A stretch of 12,075 bases of DNA from an uncultured Aliterella sp. GTDB lineage: Bacteria; Cyanobacteriota; Cyanobacteriia; Cyanobacteriales; Chroococcidiopsidaceae. A model generated the notes under the pieces. It made no database searches and had not been told where the DNA came from. It saw only the letters and a list, made by a program, of their open reading frames with translations. How positions within the stretch are numbered: the stretch's first letter is position 1; each line of letters opens with the position of its first letter. The stretch lies in the NCBI GenBank assembly GCA_905479905.1, contig CAJQOK010000310.1, positions 1 to 12,075 of the forward strand, read 5' to 3'. Position numbers and translations under genes: made by a program. Shown piece after piece: positions 1 to 6,587 of this stretch.

Positions 1-400
1 TCAAACTTAGCGTAAATCCTCTGTCAGTGCGATCGCTAATTTGACCGTTGGGGGCGCTGTTGCTGCCTGTAACTACAATCCGAATACTATTTGCGTCTAG
101 CCGATTAATTATGACCGAAGCCACTCCTGGCGCGGGGTTAACTTGGCGAAAGGTGTCTCCTTGAGGTAGTTGTAATTGCGTATTGATAATGTCAGCAACA
201 AAACTATTTCCTCGCTTACTGGTAAAAACCTGCGGACGCTTACCTGTAGAGGTTTCTAAAACTAAATTCAAGCCACTACTTGTTTGATTTAGCTGGACGC
301 TGATTACTTTTGCTACTTGGGCAAATCCCGGATGGGCAGCCATCAATACTACCGTTGCTCCTGCAACTATTACACTACTATTAATCCAAGGATTTTTCAC
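1..400 (-). CDS. pilQ: PilQ, type IV pilus secretin, N-terminal part (runs off left edge)
   Basis: Outer-membrane secretin through which the type IV pilus leaves the cell; only the first 133 or so codons are visible. The start is a GTG at 400. An in-frame GTG at 415 would add five residues, and an in-frame TAA just upstream of 415 bounds the ORF. From 400 the protein begins with a basic residue, a hydrophobic core (about residues 8-22) and a plausible signal peptidase site after GFA (residue 27). From about residue 32 the pattern VISVQLNQ...LNLVLET...IINRL...IRIVV matches an AMIN domain, the peptidoglycan/envelope-targeting module found at the N-terminus of cyanobacterial PilQ. The secretin domain itself lies outside the window. 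Position downstream of pilMNO supports the name. It is separated from pilO by a terminator and about 400 bp, so it probably has its own promoter. The start codon is the uncertain part. Confidence 0.8.
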   Translation of the reverse strand, partial: MKNPWINSSVIVAGATVVLMAAHPGFAQVAKVISVQLNQTSSGLNLVLETSTGKRPQVFTSKRGNSFVADIINTQLQLPQGDTFRQVNPAPGVASVIINRLDANSIRIVVTGSNSAPNGQISDRTDRGFTLSL

Positions 401-546
401 GTCTTCACACTTCACTATTTATAAATATAGATATCTACTTTAAAATCGAACTAAGGATACTAAACTTAGTTATTTGTTTAGATTTAATTCCTCAAAGTAT
501 ACTAATTGGTTTACTTTACAGGCAGATAGTCAAAGGTCACTATACT

Positions 547-575
547 ACCTTTTCTTAAAGGTTTTTTGTATTTTT
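547..575 (+). terminator. Candidate intrinsic terminator on the plus strand, no gene assigned
   Basis: ACCTTT (547-552) and AAAGGT (557-562) form a 6-bp stem with a 4-base loop, followed by TTTTTGTATTTTT, the form of an intrinsic terminator reading rightward. There is no plus-strand gene upstream; the minus-strand pilQ start lies to the left. A second AAAGGT at 532-537 could pair with the same ACCTTT instead, giving a mutually exclusive hairpin. It may end a small or antisense RNA, or be a chance structure in AT-rich DNA. Confidence 0.35.
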
Positions 576-739
576 CATCTATTAAACTTACCCAAAAACT
601 TATCTCTATTTCCCGTGAATATACAAGCGAGAATTTACGGATAACTTTACTTAATCTTTATTTTAAATTTGTCTTTTCTAAGTAATTACACGCACTTGTT
701 AAGTTTAATGATTTTAGAACTAGGCAAAAATGCTAGATA

Positions 740-780
740 AAAAAACATTAAACAGAACTATTACTAAAACATAGTTCTGT
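740..780 (-). terminator. Intrinsic terminator of pilMNO
   Basis: A perfect 10-bp inverted repeat (752-761 with 771-780, arms ACAGAACTAT/ATAGTTCTGT) has a 9-base loop. On the minus strand it is followed by TTAATG and then seven T residues. It starts 17 bp after the pilO stop codon, the expected place for the end of the pilMNO transcript. Confidence 0.8.
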
Positions 781-797
781 ATGGATTCGTGGGGCAT

Positions 798-1550
798 CTA
801 CTGTTTAGGAGCCGCAGCCGCCGCAGCCGCCGCAGCCGATTCTTCGGGAGTAGCCGGAATTAGCGCTTGCAGTTTGAACGCTGTATTGATGGAAGCTGGA
901 GGTAAGCGCCCTGTAGTAGGATCGACTGGATCTTGCTGCAACGTTGAAGTGTACTCATTAACAATCAACAATGGTTGCAGGCGCTCCATGTTGCGAAATA
1001 TCGACTGGGTTTGTTCGTAATTTCCAGTAAGGGAAATATTAATTATGCGGCGTTTTAATTTGCCGTTTACCTCCGAGCCAAAAGAACCATCGTTGATTAT
1101 TTCGGCGGATTGATTTACTGGTTCAAATTTTTGTAGTTTAGAAACTGTCCCACCAGTAGTTGAATTACCCGAATCAACTAGGCGGTTGATGTCTAGTAAT
1201 AAAGTATCTAAGGTTTTTTCGTTAGCAAACAAGGATAAAATTTCTGTTTGATCTTTTTTTGCTGTTTCTAAATTCTTTTTTAGTTCTTCGCCTTGCTTAA
1301 TATTGGCTTGTTTTTGCGTAACTTGCGACTGTTTGAGATCGCGATCTGCCGTCAATTCACCGTATTTTTGCCATAGGGGCATGACATAGCTGTTAGCCAA
1401 GTAAGCAGCTAAGGCGAGCAGGGCTACAGCGATTAAAATACCGCTAATTTGTGGTGTTAATTTGATGCCGAACAAAGAAGGGGAGTTATCATCAACCCCT
1501 TTTAATTCTTGCCCTTCGCCGACTGTAATAAAATCATCGCTAAACGTCAT
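798..1550 (-). CDS. pilO: PilO, type IV pilus alignment-complex protein
   Basis: Inner-membrane protein that pairs with PilN to link the cytoplasmic PilM/motor side of the type IV pilus machine to the PilQ secretin. The protein has 250 residues: a short cytoplasmic tail, one transmembrane helix at about 36-57, a charged helical, probably coiled-coil stretch at about 60-105, and a periplasmic ferredoxin-like domain ending near residue 230 (ISLTGNYEQTQSIFRNMERL is typical of the PilO fold). The end is unusual: nine alanines in a row (239-247) before PKQ, encoded by a perfect 9-bp triplication. The ATG shares its A with the pilN TAA stop (TAATG), so translation is probably coupled. It is the last gene of the pilMNO transcript. 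Sequence similarity in this family is low, and the call rests on gene order plus topology. Confidence 0.88.
   Translation of the reverse strand: MTFSDDFITVGEGQELKGVDDNSPSLFGIKLTPQISGILIAVALLALAAYLANSYVMPLWQKYGELTADRDLKQSQVTQKQANIKQGEELKKNLETAKKDQTEILSLFANEKTLDTLLLDINRLVDSGNSTTGGTVSKLQKFEPVNQSAEIINDGSFGSEVNGKLKRRIINISLTGNYEQTQSIFRNMERLQPLLIVNEYTSTLQQDPVDPTTGRLPPASINTAFKLQALIPATPEESAAAAAAAAAPKQ
811..837. repeat. Triplicated 9-bp repeat coding for the PilO polyalanine tail
   Basis: GCCGCAGCC occurs three times in perfect tandem. On the minus strand it reads as nine consecutive alanine codons near the PilO C-terminus. Such short GC-rich tandem repeats can change copy number by slippage, here in whole multiples of three codons, which keeps the frame. 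Confidence 0.9.
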
Positions 1551-2371
1551 TATTGGATAAGTCCTTTTTGTTGCAGTGTCCGAATTCGCGTTACTAGACC
1601 TAAAGTACCTTTGCGTTCTAACTCTCTTAATAGCGCAGTTGCACCAGCATCGCTGAAAGTTGATTGAATTGTATAACTTACAACTTGGGGCAACTTAACG
1701 CCAGCGCTTGATTGGACGGGGTTTTCTACCAACGTAGCGGTAATGATTCTTGTTTCGGCACTTTGGAGGAAAGAAGATTGCTTGAGAGTCAAAATTAAAT
1801 CGTTTACATCGTTGAAGGAGCGCGCCAGCCCAGAAATCTCTATCCCGCTAACGGGGATTGAAGTCACCGCAGGAATCGCGACGGCGGAGGGTGAGGCGGA
1901 GGGTGAGGCGGAGGGTGCTGGTGTGGCTGCGGGGGTGGCGGCTACCACTGTTTGGGTGGGGACAATTTGCTTGATACTTTGAATTTGGACGGCATTAGCG
2001 GGAATGCGATCGCGAATATCCTGCAAAATAGCTGACCAAGGTCTAATCTGGTTAAATACTGTAGCTAAGGCTCTATTTTGCCCCTTGATTTGCTCTAGGT
2101 CTGTTTTAGTGCGTTGAATTTCTTGTTCTTGAATGCCCAACGCCGTCAGGGTTTGGTCTAACTGAGCTACTTCTGATGTTAGCTTTGAATTTTGGGCTGA
2201 CAAAATTACAAGTCCCGCTCCTACCAAGGCGCAAGACGCTAACCCTACACCCAATCCTATATAAATAGGGGTCATGTCTCCAGAAAGGCGGGGAACGCTA
2301 AAGTTTCTGGCAACGGTATCTGCCTTTACTGGCTTGCGACTTTTAACAAAATTTACATCAAGACTATACAT
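1550..2371 (-). CDS. pilN: PilN, type IV pilus alignment-complex protein
   Basis: Inner-membrane partner of PilO; its cytoplasmic N-terminus binds PilM. The 273-residue protein starts MYSLDVNFVKSRK, comparable to the conserved PilM-binding INLLP-type N-terminal stretch of PilN, though degenerate here. It then has one transmembrane helix at about 36-58, a helical probably coiled-coil segment at about 60-105, and a C-terminal periplasmic ferredoxin-like domain (GIEISGLARSFNDVNDLILTLKQSSFL is typical). A low-complexity Ala/Pro/Ser/Val linker at about 140-172 contains a repeated SPSA unit and splits the periplasmic part; it lengthens the protein relative to short proteobacterial PilN. The gene overlaps the end of pilM by 8 bp and its stop overlaps the pilO ATG by one base, so the three are one translationally coupled unit. 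The annotation rests on this order, topology and the C-terminal domain. Confidence 0.88.
   Translation of the reverse strand: MYSLDVNFVKSRKPVKADTVARNFSVPRLSGDMTPIYIGLGVGLASCALVGAGLVILSAQNSKLTSEVAQLDQTLTALGIQEQEIQRTKTDLEQIKGQNRALATVFNQIRPWSAILQDIRDRIPANAVQIQSIKQIVPTQTVVAATPAATPAPSASPSASPSAVAIPAVTSIPVSGIEISGLARSFNDVNDLILTLKQSSFLQSAETRIITATLVENPVQSSAGVKLPQVVSYTIQSTFSDAGATALLRELERKGTLGLVTRIRTLQQKGLIQ
1883..1917. repeat. 12-bp tandem repeat coding for the PilN SPSA linker
   Basis: The unit GGCGGAGGGTGA occurs nearly three times (1883-1894, 1895-1906, then 11 bases of a third). On the minus strand it codes the repeated Ser-Pro-Ser-Ala part of the PilN linker. Twelve bases is a whole number of codons, so copy-number change would alter linker length without a frameshift. 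Confidence 0.88.
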
Positions 2372-3482
2372 CGCCCCATGCCTCTCTAAGTCCTAATCCA
2401 AGTACAATTCCCAATCCCGGTCTTTGAGCTTTGGTAAACTTCTCTTCGTTTACTTCTAGGGACAAAGCAGACACTGGATCTATCTGCACTGTTGGTAGGT
2501 TTAACTTTTGGCGAAAAAACTCCTCTAGGTTATCAATTCCGCCTCCAGGCCCTGCTAATAAAATTTGCGTAATTTCCAAGTTGTTATTTTGATTGAGATA
2601 GAAATCGAGAGAGCGGCGTAATTCGTCTGTTAATTCTCCGAGAACTCTTAGTAAGGATGCTATGCCTGGATTAGTTGATGTAACCGAATCTTCAACGTCA
2701 TCGCCTTCGGTATGAGGAATAGAAATCGTTTGTAGCATCCGCGTGTCTCTAGTTGCGGGCAACTTTGTTGCTCTTAATAATGCTGCTTGCAGTTGGTAAG
2801 TCCCAATCGGAACAGTGCGCGAAAACTGCGGCACTCCATCAACAATAATCGCAATTTCTGTATTGTCAAACTCAATATCCACTAATACGGCGGCTTCTTG
2901 AGGGGCAAATTGCCGTAGTTGTTCGCGGATAGTCCGAATTAAGGAAAAACTATTAATTTCCAGCACGTCTACTTCTAAACCTGCTTGGGCAAAAGTATCC
3001 ATGTAAGTATCTGTAATGTCTTTGCGCGTGGCAACTAGCAACACTTGGACTTTTTCAATGCCATCTTCATCGACGAAGTACCCCAGTTTTTGATAATCAA
3101 CGTCGGCTTCTTCCCTAGGATAGGGCAAGTACAGCCCAGCTTCGTGATTTAGTACCATTTCTCGTAGTTCGCGATCGTCAAGCTCTGCGGGTAAAGGAAT
3201 CAATCTTACTAAAGATTCTCGTCCCGGTACTGCGGTGGCGACGCGCTGGGCTTTGATTTTGCTTTCAGCTAGGGCTGAAGTTATTAATTCTGCCAAGGCG
3301 GGTGAATCGACAATTTGACCATCTTGGAATATTCCTTCAGGAACTGGAAAAGATGATAACGCCGCTAGTTTAAACCCCTGACGTTGCTTGCTTAATTGAG
3401 CTATATTAATTCTCTCTGGAGCAAGTTCGATCCCAACGCCTACTTTGCGTTTTGCTAATAAATTTTTAAAACGATTAACCAC
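2364..3482 (-). CDS. pilM: PilM, actin-like ATPase of type IV pilus assembly
   Basis: Cytoplasmic FtsA/actin-like protein that binds the PilN N-terminus and helps connect the pilus motor to the PilNO-PilQ complex. It has 372 residues, close to the usual PilM length. Visible landmarks are the first phosphate-binding strand-turn VGVGIELAPERINIAQL (about 14-30), the SHS2/1C region with VATAVPGRESLVRLIPLP (about 80-98), the PilM-typical YLPYPREEADVDYQ stretch (about 117-130), VLVATRK, and the C-terminal adenosine-side loop ILLAGPGGGI (about 308-317). The start is a GTG at 3482; there is no in-frame ATG nearby and the N-terminus from this codon fits the family, but no strong Shine-Dalgarno sequence is seen. 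It is the first gene of pilMNO and is divergent from the lipoprotein gene at 3607 across 124 bp. Confidence 0.93.
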   Translation of the reverse strand: MVNRFKNLLAKRKVGVGIELAPERINIAQLSKQRQGFKLAALSSFPVPEGIFQDGQIVDSPALAELITSALAESKIKAQRVATAVPGRESLVRLIPLPAELDDRELREMVLNHEAGLYLPYPREEADVDYQKLGYFVDEDGIEKVQVLLVATRKDITDTYMDTFAQAGLEVDVLEINSFSLIRTIREQLRQFAPQEAAVLVDIEFDNTEIAIIVDGVPQFSRTVPIGTYQLQAALLRATKLPATRDTRMLQTISIPHTEGDDVEDSVTSTNPGIASLLRVLGELTDELRRSLDFYLNQNNNLEITQILLAGPGGGIDNLEEFFRQKLNLPTVQIDPVSALSLEVNEEKFTKAQRPGLGIVLGLGLREAWGDV

Positions 3483-3606
3483 AGTTTTGTCAATTGCCTA
3501 AAGGTTGATAACTAAACTAAATGAGATATTTATATTAATGTCTTCTGCTGCGCAAAGGTAGCTTAAAAATGTCAAACTGCCTTAATCAATCCATAAGTTA
3601 GAGCAA

Positions 3607-4929
3607 ATGTCAACAATACAAAGGTTAATAAATAAAATCAAGCCTTGGAAAAAACTCGGAATTTTTGCAATGCTGGGCTTGATGTTAAGTTGGATCGTTA
3701 GCTGCAATACAGGTAACGTAAATACGCAAGTCCAGCAGTCTAGTGGCAATAATCCGCCGCTTGAGTTTTGGACAATGCAATTGCAGCCTGAGTTTACAGA
3801 TTATTTTCAAAGCTTGATTAGTACCTTTGAAACGGAGAACCCTAGTATCAAAATTAACTGGGTTGACGTTCCTTGGTCGGCAATGGAAAGCAAAATTTTA
3901 ACGGCAGTAGCGGCGAAAACTGCACCAGATGTTGTGAATCTTAACCCAGATTTTGCTTCTCAACTCGCAACTCGCAATGCTTGGTTAGACTTGGATGCCA
4001 AAGTGCCAAAGGAGGTGTTAAAGGCTTATTTACCGAATATTTGGCAAGCTAGTACCTTGGATGGTAAAAGCTTTGGGATTCCTTGGTATTTAACTACACG
4101 CATAACTATTTATAATGCTGAGTTACTTAAGCAAGCAGGAATCAGTAGTCCGCCTACAAATTACACTCAACTAGCTCAAGCCGCTAAACTTATTAAAGAC
4201 AAAACTGGTAAATACGCCATGTTTACTACTTTTGTTGCCGAAGATTCTGCTGAAGTATTAGAGTCTCTGGTGCAAATGGGTGTAACTTTGGTAGATGACC
4301 AAGGCAAAGCAGCATTTAATACTCCAGTAGGGAAAGCAGCTTTTGAATATTGGGTAAATCTTTATAAAGATGGTTTGTTGCCAAAAGAGGTATTAACTCA
4401 AGGACATAGACACGGAATTGAAATGTACCAATCTGGTGAGGCGGCAATGTTAGCATCTGGAGGAGAATTTTTAACCGCGATCGCAACTAATGCCCCAGCT
4501 ATTGCCAAAGTATCAGCTACAGCCCCACAAATTACCGGAGAAAATGGGAAAAAAAATGTAGCAGTAATGAATTTAGTGATTCCCCGCGATACCGAACAAC
4601 CAGATAATGCACTTAAGTTTGCCTTATTTGTGACAAATAATCAAAATCAGCTAAGTTTTGCTAAAGCTGCTAATGTTTTACCTTCGACAACCGAAGCACT
4701 TTCTAACAGTTACTTTAAAACCGTTGCAGCCAATGGGAGTGCTTTAGAAAAAGCACGGGTAATTAGCGCTGGAGAGTTGCCAAACGCAGAAGTGTTAGTT
4801 CCGGCGATGAAGAATATCAACGTTTTGCAGAAAGCAATTTATGAAAACTTGCAAGCAGCGATGCTAGGAGAAAAAACTGTAGATCAAGCGGTGGCTGATG
4901 CCGCCCAAGAGTGGGATAATCGCGCTTAA
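3607..4929 (+). CDS. ABC transporter sugar-type substrate-binding lipoprotein
   Basis: Periplasmic solute-binding protein of the family-1 (MalE-like) type; captures a sugar or related solute and delivers it to an ABC permease. The 440-residue protein has a basic N-terminus, a hydrophobic stretch (about 18-31) and a lipobox IVSC with the lipidated cysteine at residue 33, so it should be membrane anchored. The mature part has family features: LEFWTMQLQPEF, FETENPSIKINWVDVPWSAMESKILTAVAAKTAPDVVNLNPDFASQL split across the first lobe, FGIPWYLTTRITIYNAELLKQAG in the hinge region, and a late segment YQSGEAAMLASGGEF. No permease or ATPase gene lies nearby, so its partners must be encoded elsewhere. 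The substrate cannot be told from the sequence; osmolyte glucosides, maltodextrins and other sugars are all possible. The first ATG gives the signal peptide. The Shine-Dalgarno match upstream is weak. Confidence 0.9.
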   Translation: MSTIQRLINKIKPWKKLGIFAMLGLMLSWIVSCNTGNVNTQVQQSSGNNPPLEFWTMQLQPEFTDYFQSLISTFETENPSIKINWVDVPWSAMESKILTAVAAKTAPDVVNLNPDFASQLATRNAWLDLDAKVPKEVLKAYLPNIWQASTLDGKSFGIPWYLTTRITIYNAELLKQAGISSPPTNYTQLAQAAKLIKDKTGKYAMFTTFVAEDSAEVLESLVQMGVTLVDDQGKAAFNTPVGKAAFEYWVNLYKDGLLPKEVLTQGHRHGIEMYQSGEAAMLASGGEFLTAIATNAPAIAKVSATAPQITGENGKKNVAVMNLVIPRDTEQPDNALKFALFVTNNQNQLSFAKAANVLPSTTEALSNSYFKTVAANGSALEKARVISAGELPNAEVLVPAMKNINVLQKAIYENLQAAMLGEKTVDQAVADAAQEWDNRA

Positions 4930-4942
4930 ATAAGTAGAAATG

Positions 4943-4975
4943 CCGCGCAGTGCGATCGCACTTAGTGCTGCGCGG
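4943..4975. other. Imperfect hairpin enclosing a HIP1 site
   Basis: CCGCGCAG (4943-4950) pairs with CTGCGCGG (4968-4975), extended inward by two G-T wobbles and a G-C pair. The HIP1 octamer at 4952-4959 lies partly within the stem and loop, and a second HIP1 copy follows at 4979-4986. There is no T-tract after it, so it is not by itself a standard terminator. It lies in the 90-bp gap after the ABC lipoprotein gene. Confidence 0.6.
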
Positions 4976-4995
4976 AGTGCGATCGCTTTATTTCG

Positions 4996-5018
4996 CCCCC
5001 GCAAGGGGGTATTTTATT
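4996..5018 (+). terminator. GNRA-loop hairpin and T-rich tail; terminator or RBS-masking hairpin
   Basis: CCCCC (4996-5000) and GGGGG (5005-5009) enclose a GCAA tetraloop and are followed by TATTTTATT, which fits a short intrinsic terminator for the lipoprotein gene. The right arm AAGGGGG is also the only Shine-Dalgarno-like sequence before the next ATG at 5020, ten bases downstream. The same hairpin could therefore hide the ribosome binding site of the DUF1232 gene. Sequence alone does not decide between the two. Confidence 0.55.
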
Positions 5019-5019
5019 C

Positions 5020-5403
5020 ATGATGCAGAGATGGAAACAACAGCTAAAGCTACTCAAGCAAGAAACCTATGCTATTTATATTGCTTGCAAAGATCCGCGT
5101 GTTCCTTGGTATGCGCGGTTTCTAGCGGCGGCGGTAGTTGCTTATGCTTTTAGCCCTATCGATTTAATTCCTGATGTAATTCCTGTAATTGGTTATCTTG
5201 ACGATCTAATTTTGGTTCCTTTGGGGATTGCTTTAGTAATTAAAATGATTCCCCCAGATGTATTAGTTGAATGTCGTGAAAAAGCTGCTACAGCTATGGC
5301 TGACGGTAAGCCGACAAATTGGATAGCTGCCATTATCGTAGTTGGTTTGTGGTTTTTGTTAGGAATTGGGGCGGTAGTATGGCTAAAAGCTATATTTGGT
5401 TGA
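5020..5403 (+). CDS. DUF1232 (YkvA-type) small membrane protein
   Basis: Small membrane protein of 127 residues with unknown biochemical function. The DUF1232 core is plain at about residues 27-65: DPRVPWYARFLAAAVVAYA followed by the hallmark SPIDLIPDVIPVIGYLDDL and then a hydrophobic stretch to about 75. A second strongly hydrophobic segment at 102-122 probably crosses the membrane near the C-terminus. Two ATG codons are adjacent (5020 and 5023); I chose the first because it lies 10 bases after AAGGGGG. The Ca2+/H+ exchanger gene follows after 38 bp with no hairpin between, so the two are probably co-transcribed. That would suggest a role linked to membrane ion transport, but this is only inference from position. 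Confidence 0.9.
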   Translation: MMQRWKQQLKLLKQETYAIYIACKDPRVPWYARFLAAAVVAYAFSPIDLIPDVIPVIGYLDDLILVPLGIALVIKMIPPDVLVECREKAATAMADGKPTNWIAAIIVVGLWFLLGIGAVVWLKAIFG

Positions 5404-5441
5404 GGATTTAACTTGTTGTATGAATATGGCAATCTAACTTT

Positions 5442-6533
5442 ATGTCAATCAAAAAAACACTTTCTATCGGTTTACTCGTCTTTATCCCCATTTCAATAGC
5501 CGCCGAGTATTTGCACTGGGGGACGCTGACAGTATTTATTACTTCGGGAATTGCGATCGTGCCTTTGGCGATATGGTTAAGTACGGCAACAGAGGAAATA
5601 GCAGTTGTAGCAGGTTCATCCATTGGGGCGCTGTTAAATGCCTTATTTGGCAATGCTACCGAGCTAATTATCGCTCTAGTTGCCCTAAAAGCAGGCTTGG
5701 TAGACATTGTTAAGGCAAGTATTACTGGCACTATTATTAGTAACTTGTTGCTCGTGATGGGGCTGTCTATGCTGCTAGGAGGACTCCGTTACAAAGAGCA
5801 AGAATTTAAGCCGATTGTGGCGCGGGTAAATGGTTCTTCGATGACGCTGGCGGTGACGGCGATCGTTTTGCCTACAATGGTAATCTACACATCAAACGGA
5901 GTTGAAGATATAGCAATTCGCAATCTATCAATTACTGTCGCAGTCATATTAATCGTTGTTTATGCCTTGACGCTGCTATTTTCCTTGAAAACTCACAGCT
6001 ACCTTTATGAAGTGGGATTGGTAGAATTAGAAGGAGCGCCAGATGGTGCAGTAGAAACTCCTGCTCATAAGCCAAACTTGACACTGTGGATTGGTGTATT
6101 AGTTGTTGCTACTATTGGTGTTGCTTTTGAATCAGAAATTTTTGTAGGTGTTGTGGAAGAAGCAACAAAAGGACTAGGTTTAACTCCCTTATTTACTGGG
6201 GTAATTCTTCTACCTTTAGTTGGCGGCGCTGCGGAATACGTCACTGCGGTAGGCGTTGCTATAAAAAATAATATGGATTTATCTGTATCAGTTGCAATGG
6301 GATCTAGCTTACTCGTAGCGCTTTTAGTTGCACCTATTCTGGTTTTGGTTGGAGTTGTAATCGATCAACCAATGGATCTAAATTTCAATCCTTTTGAAGT
6401 AGTTGCTGTTGCTGTTGCTGTTACTGTTGCTAACTTAATTAGTTTAGATGGACGTTCTAATTGGTTAGAAGGAACATTATTGCTGGCAACTTACGCAGTT
6501 TTGGGAGCAGCTTTTTACTTTCACCCAGCTTAA
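5442..6533 (+). CDS. Ca2+/H+ antiporter, CAX family
   Basis: Integral membrane exchanger that moves Ca2+ (or a similar cation) out of the cytoplasm in exchange for protons. The 363-residue protein is hydrophobic throughout, with about 10-11 membrane spans, and has both repeated CAX signature regions. The c-1 repeat starts at GNATE (70-74), followed by a long ALVALKAG...VKASITGTIISNLLLVMG run. The c-2 repeat starts at GGAAE (261-265), followed by YVTAVGVAIKNNM and AMGSSLLVALLVAP. The glutamates at 74 and 265 are the expected ion-binding residues. Between the halves is a short loop with acidic residues. Length matches bacterial and cyanobacterial CAX proteins. The ATG at 5442 gives a normal N-terminus, but no clear Shine-Dalgarno is visible. 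A GTTGCT hexamer repeat at 6402-6431 codes a VAVAVAVTVA membrane stretch. Confidence 0.94.
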   Translation: MSIKKTLSIGLLVFIPISIAAEYLHWGTLTVFITSGIAIVPLAIWLSTATEEIAVVAGSSIGALLNALFGNATELIIALVALKAGLVDIVKASITGTIISNLLLVMGLSMLLGGLRYKEQEFKPIVARVNGSSMTLAVTAIVLPTMVIYTSNGVEDIAIRNLSITVAVILIVVYALTLLFSLKTHSYLYEVGLVELEGAPDGAVETPAHKPNLTLWIGVLVVATIGVAFESEIFVGVVEEATKGLGLTPLFTGVILLPLVGGAAEYVTAVGVAIKNNMDLSVSVAMGSSLLVALLVAPILVLVGVVIDQPMDLNFNPFEVVAVAVAVTVANLISLDGRSNWLEGTLLLATYAVLGAAFYFHPA

Positions 6534-6537
6534 AAAT

Positions 6538-6563
6538 TATTACAGGCTTTTTAGCCTGTAATA
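6538..6563 (+). terminator. Strong hairpin after the CAX gene
   Basis: An 11-bp perfect inverted repeat (6538-6548 with 6553-6563, core ACAGGCT/AGCCTGT) with a TTTT loop begins 5 bases after the CAX stop codon. It is followed by TATAAATTACTTTA rather than a run of T, so termination may be partial. Only 24 bases separate the hairpin from the helicase ATG. Confidence 0.55.
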
Positions 6564-6587
6564 TAAATTACTTTATAGATATTACTT

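Larger units (their letters stand above)
401..797. other. AT-rich gene-free gap between pilO and pilQ
   Basis: No ORF of credible length or coding character is seen on either strand. The gap holds the pilO terminator (740-780, minus), a plus-strand hairpin with a U-tract (547-575), and a 7-bp inverted repeat AACTAAG/CTTAGTT (449-455 and 465-471) that would lie in the pilQ leader. A TATACT at 501-496 on the minus strand resembles a -10 box for pilQ, but I see no good -35 at 17-18 bp, so the promoter is only suggested. Confidence 0.6.

Noticed and set aside
781..1020. Plus-strand frame with a run of alanines
   Set aside because: It is the complement of the PilO 3' end; the same GC-rich repeat gives alanine-rich reading on both strands. 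No ribosome binding site or family resemblance.
1743..1982. Plus-strand frame opposite pilN with a Glu-Gly-Glu-Ala repeat
   Set aside because: It is the antisense reading of the SPSA repeat in PilN and has no independent support.
3570..3575. Perfect TTGACA on the minus strand upstream of pilM
   Set aside because: No -10-like sequence lies 16-18 bp downstream (that position reads CGCAGC), so it is not a supported sigma-70 promoter.
4952..4986. Two palindromic repeats suggesting a mini-CRISPR or mobile element end
   Set aside because: They are HIP1 octamers, which are spread through the whole window; there are no spacers, target-site duplications or transposase.
4950..5153. Plus-strand frame overlapping the DUF1232 start
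   Set aside because: It runs through the hairpin-rich spacer and is out of frame with the clear DUF1232 domain.
6402..6431. GTTGCT hexamer repeat as a possible regulatory or CRISPR-like repeat
   Set aside because: It is in frame within the CAX gene and codes for a Val-Ala membrane helix; a simple coding repeat explains it.
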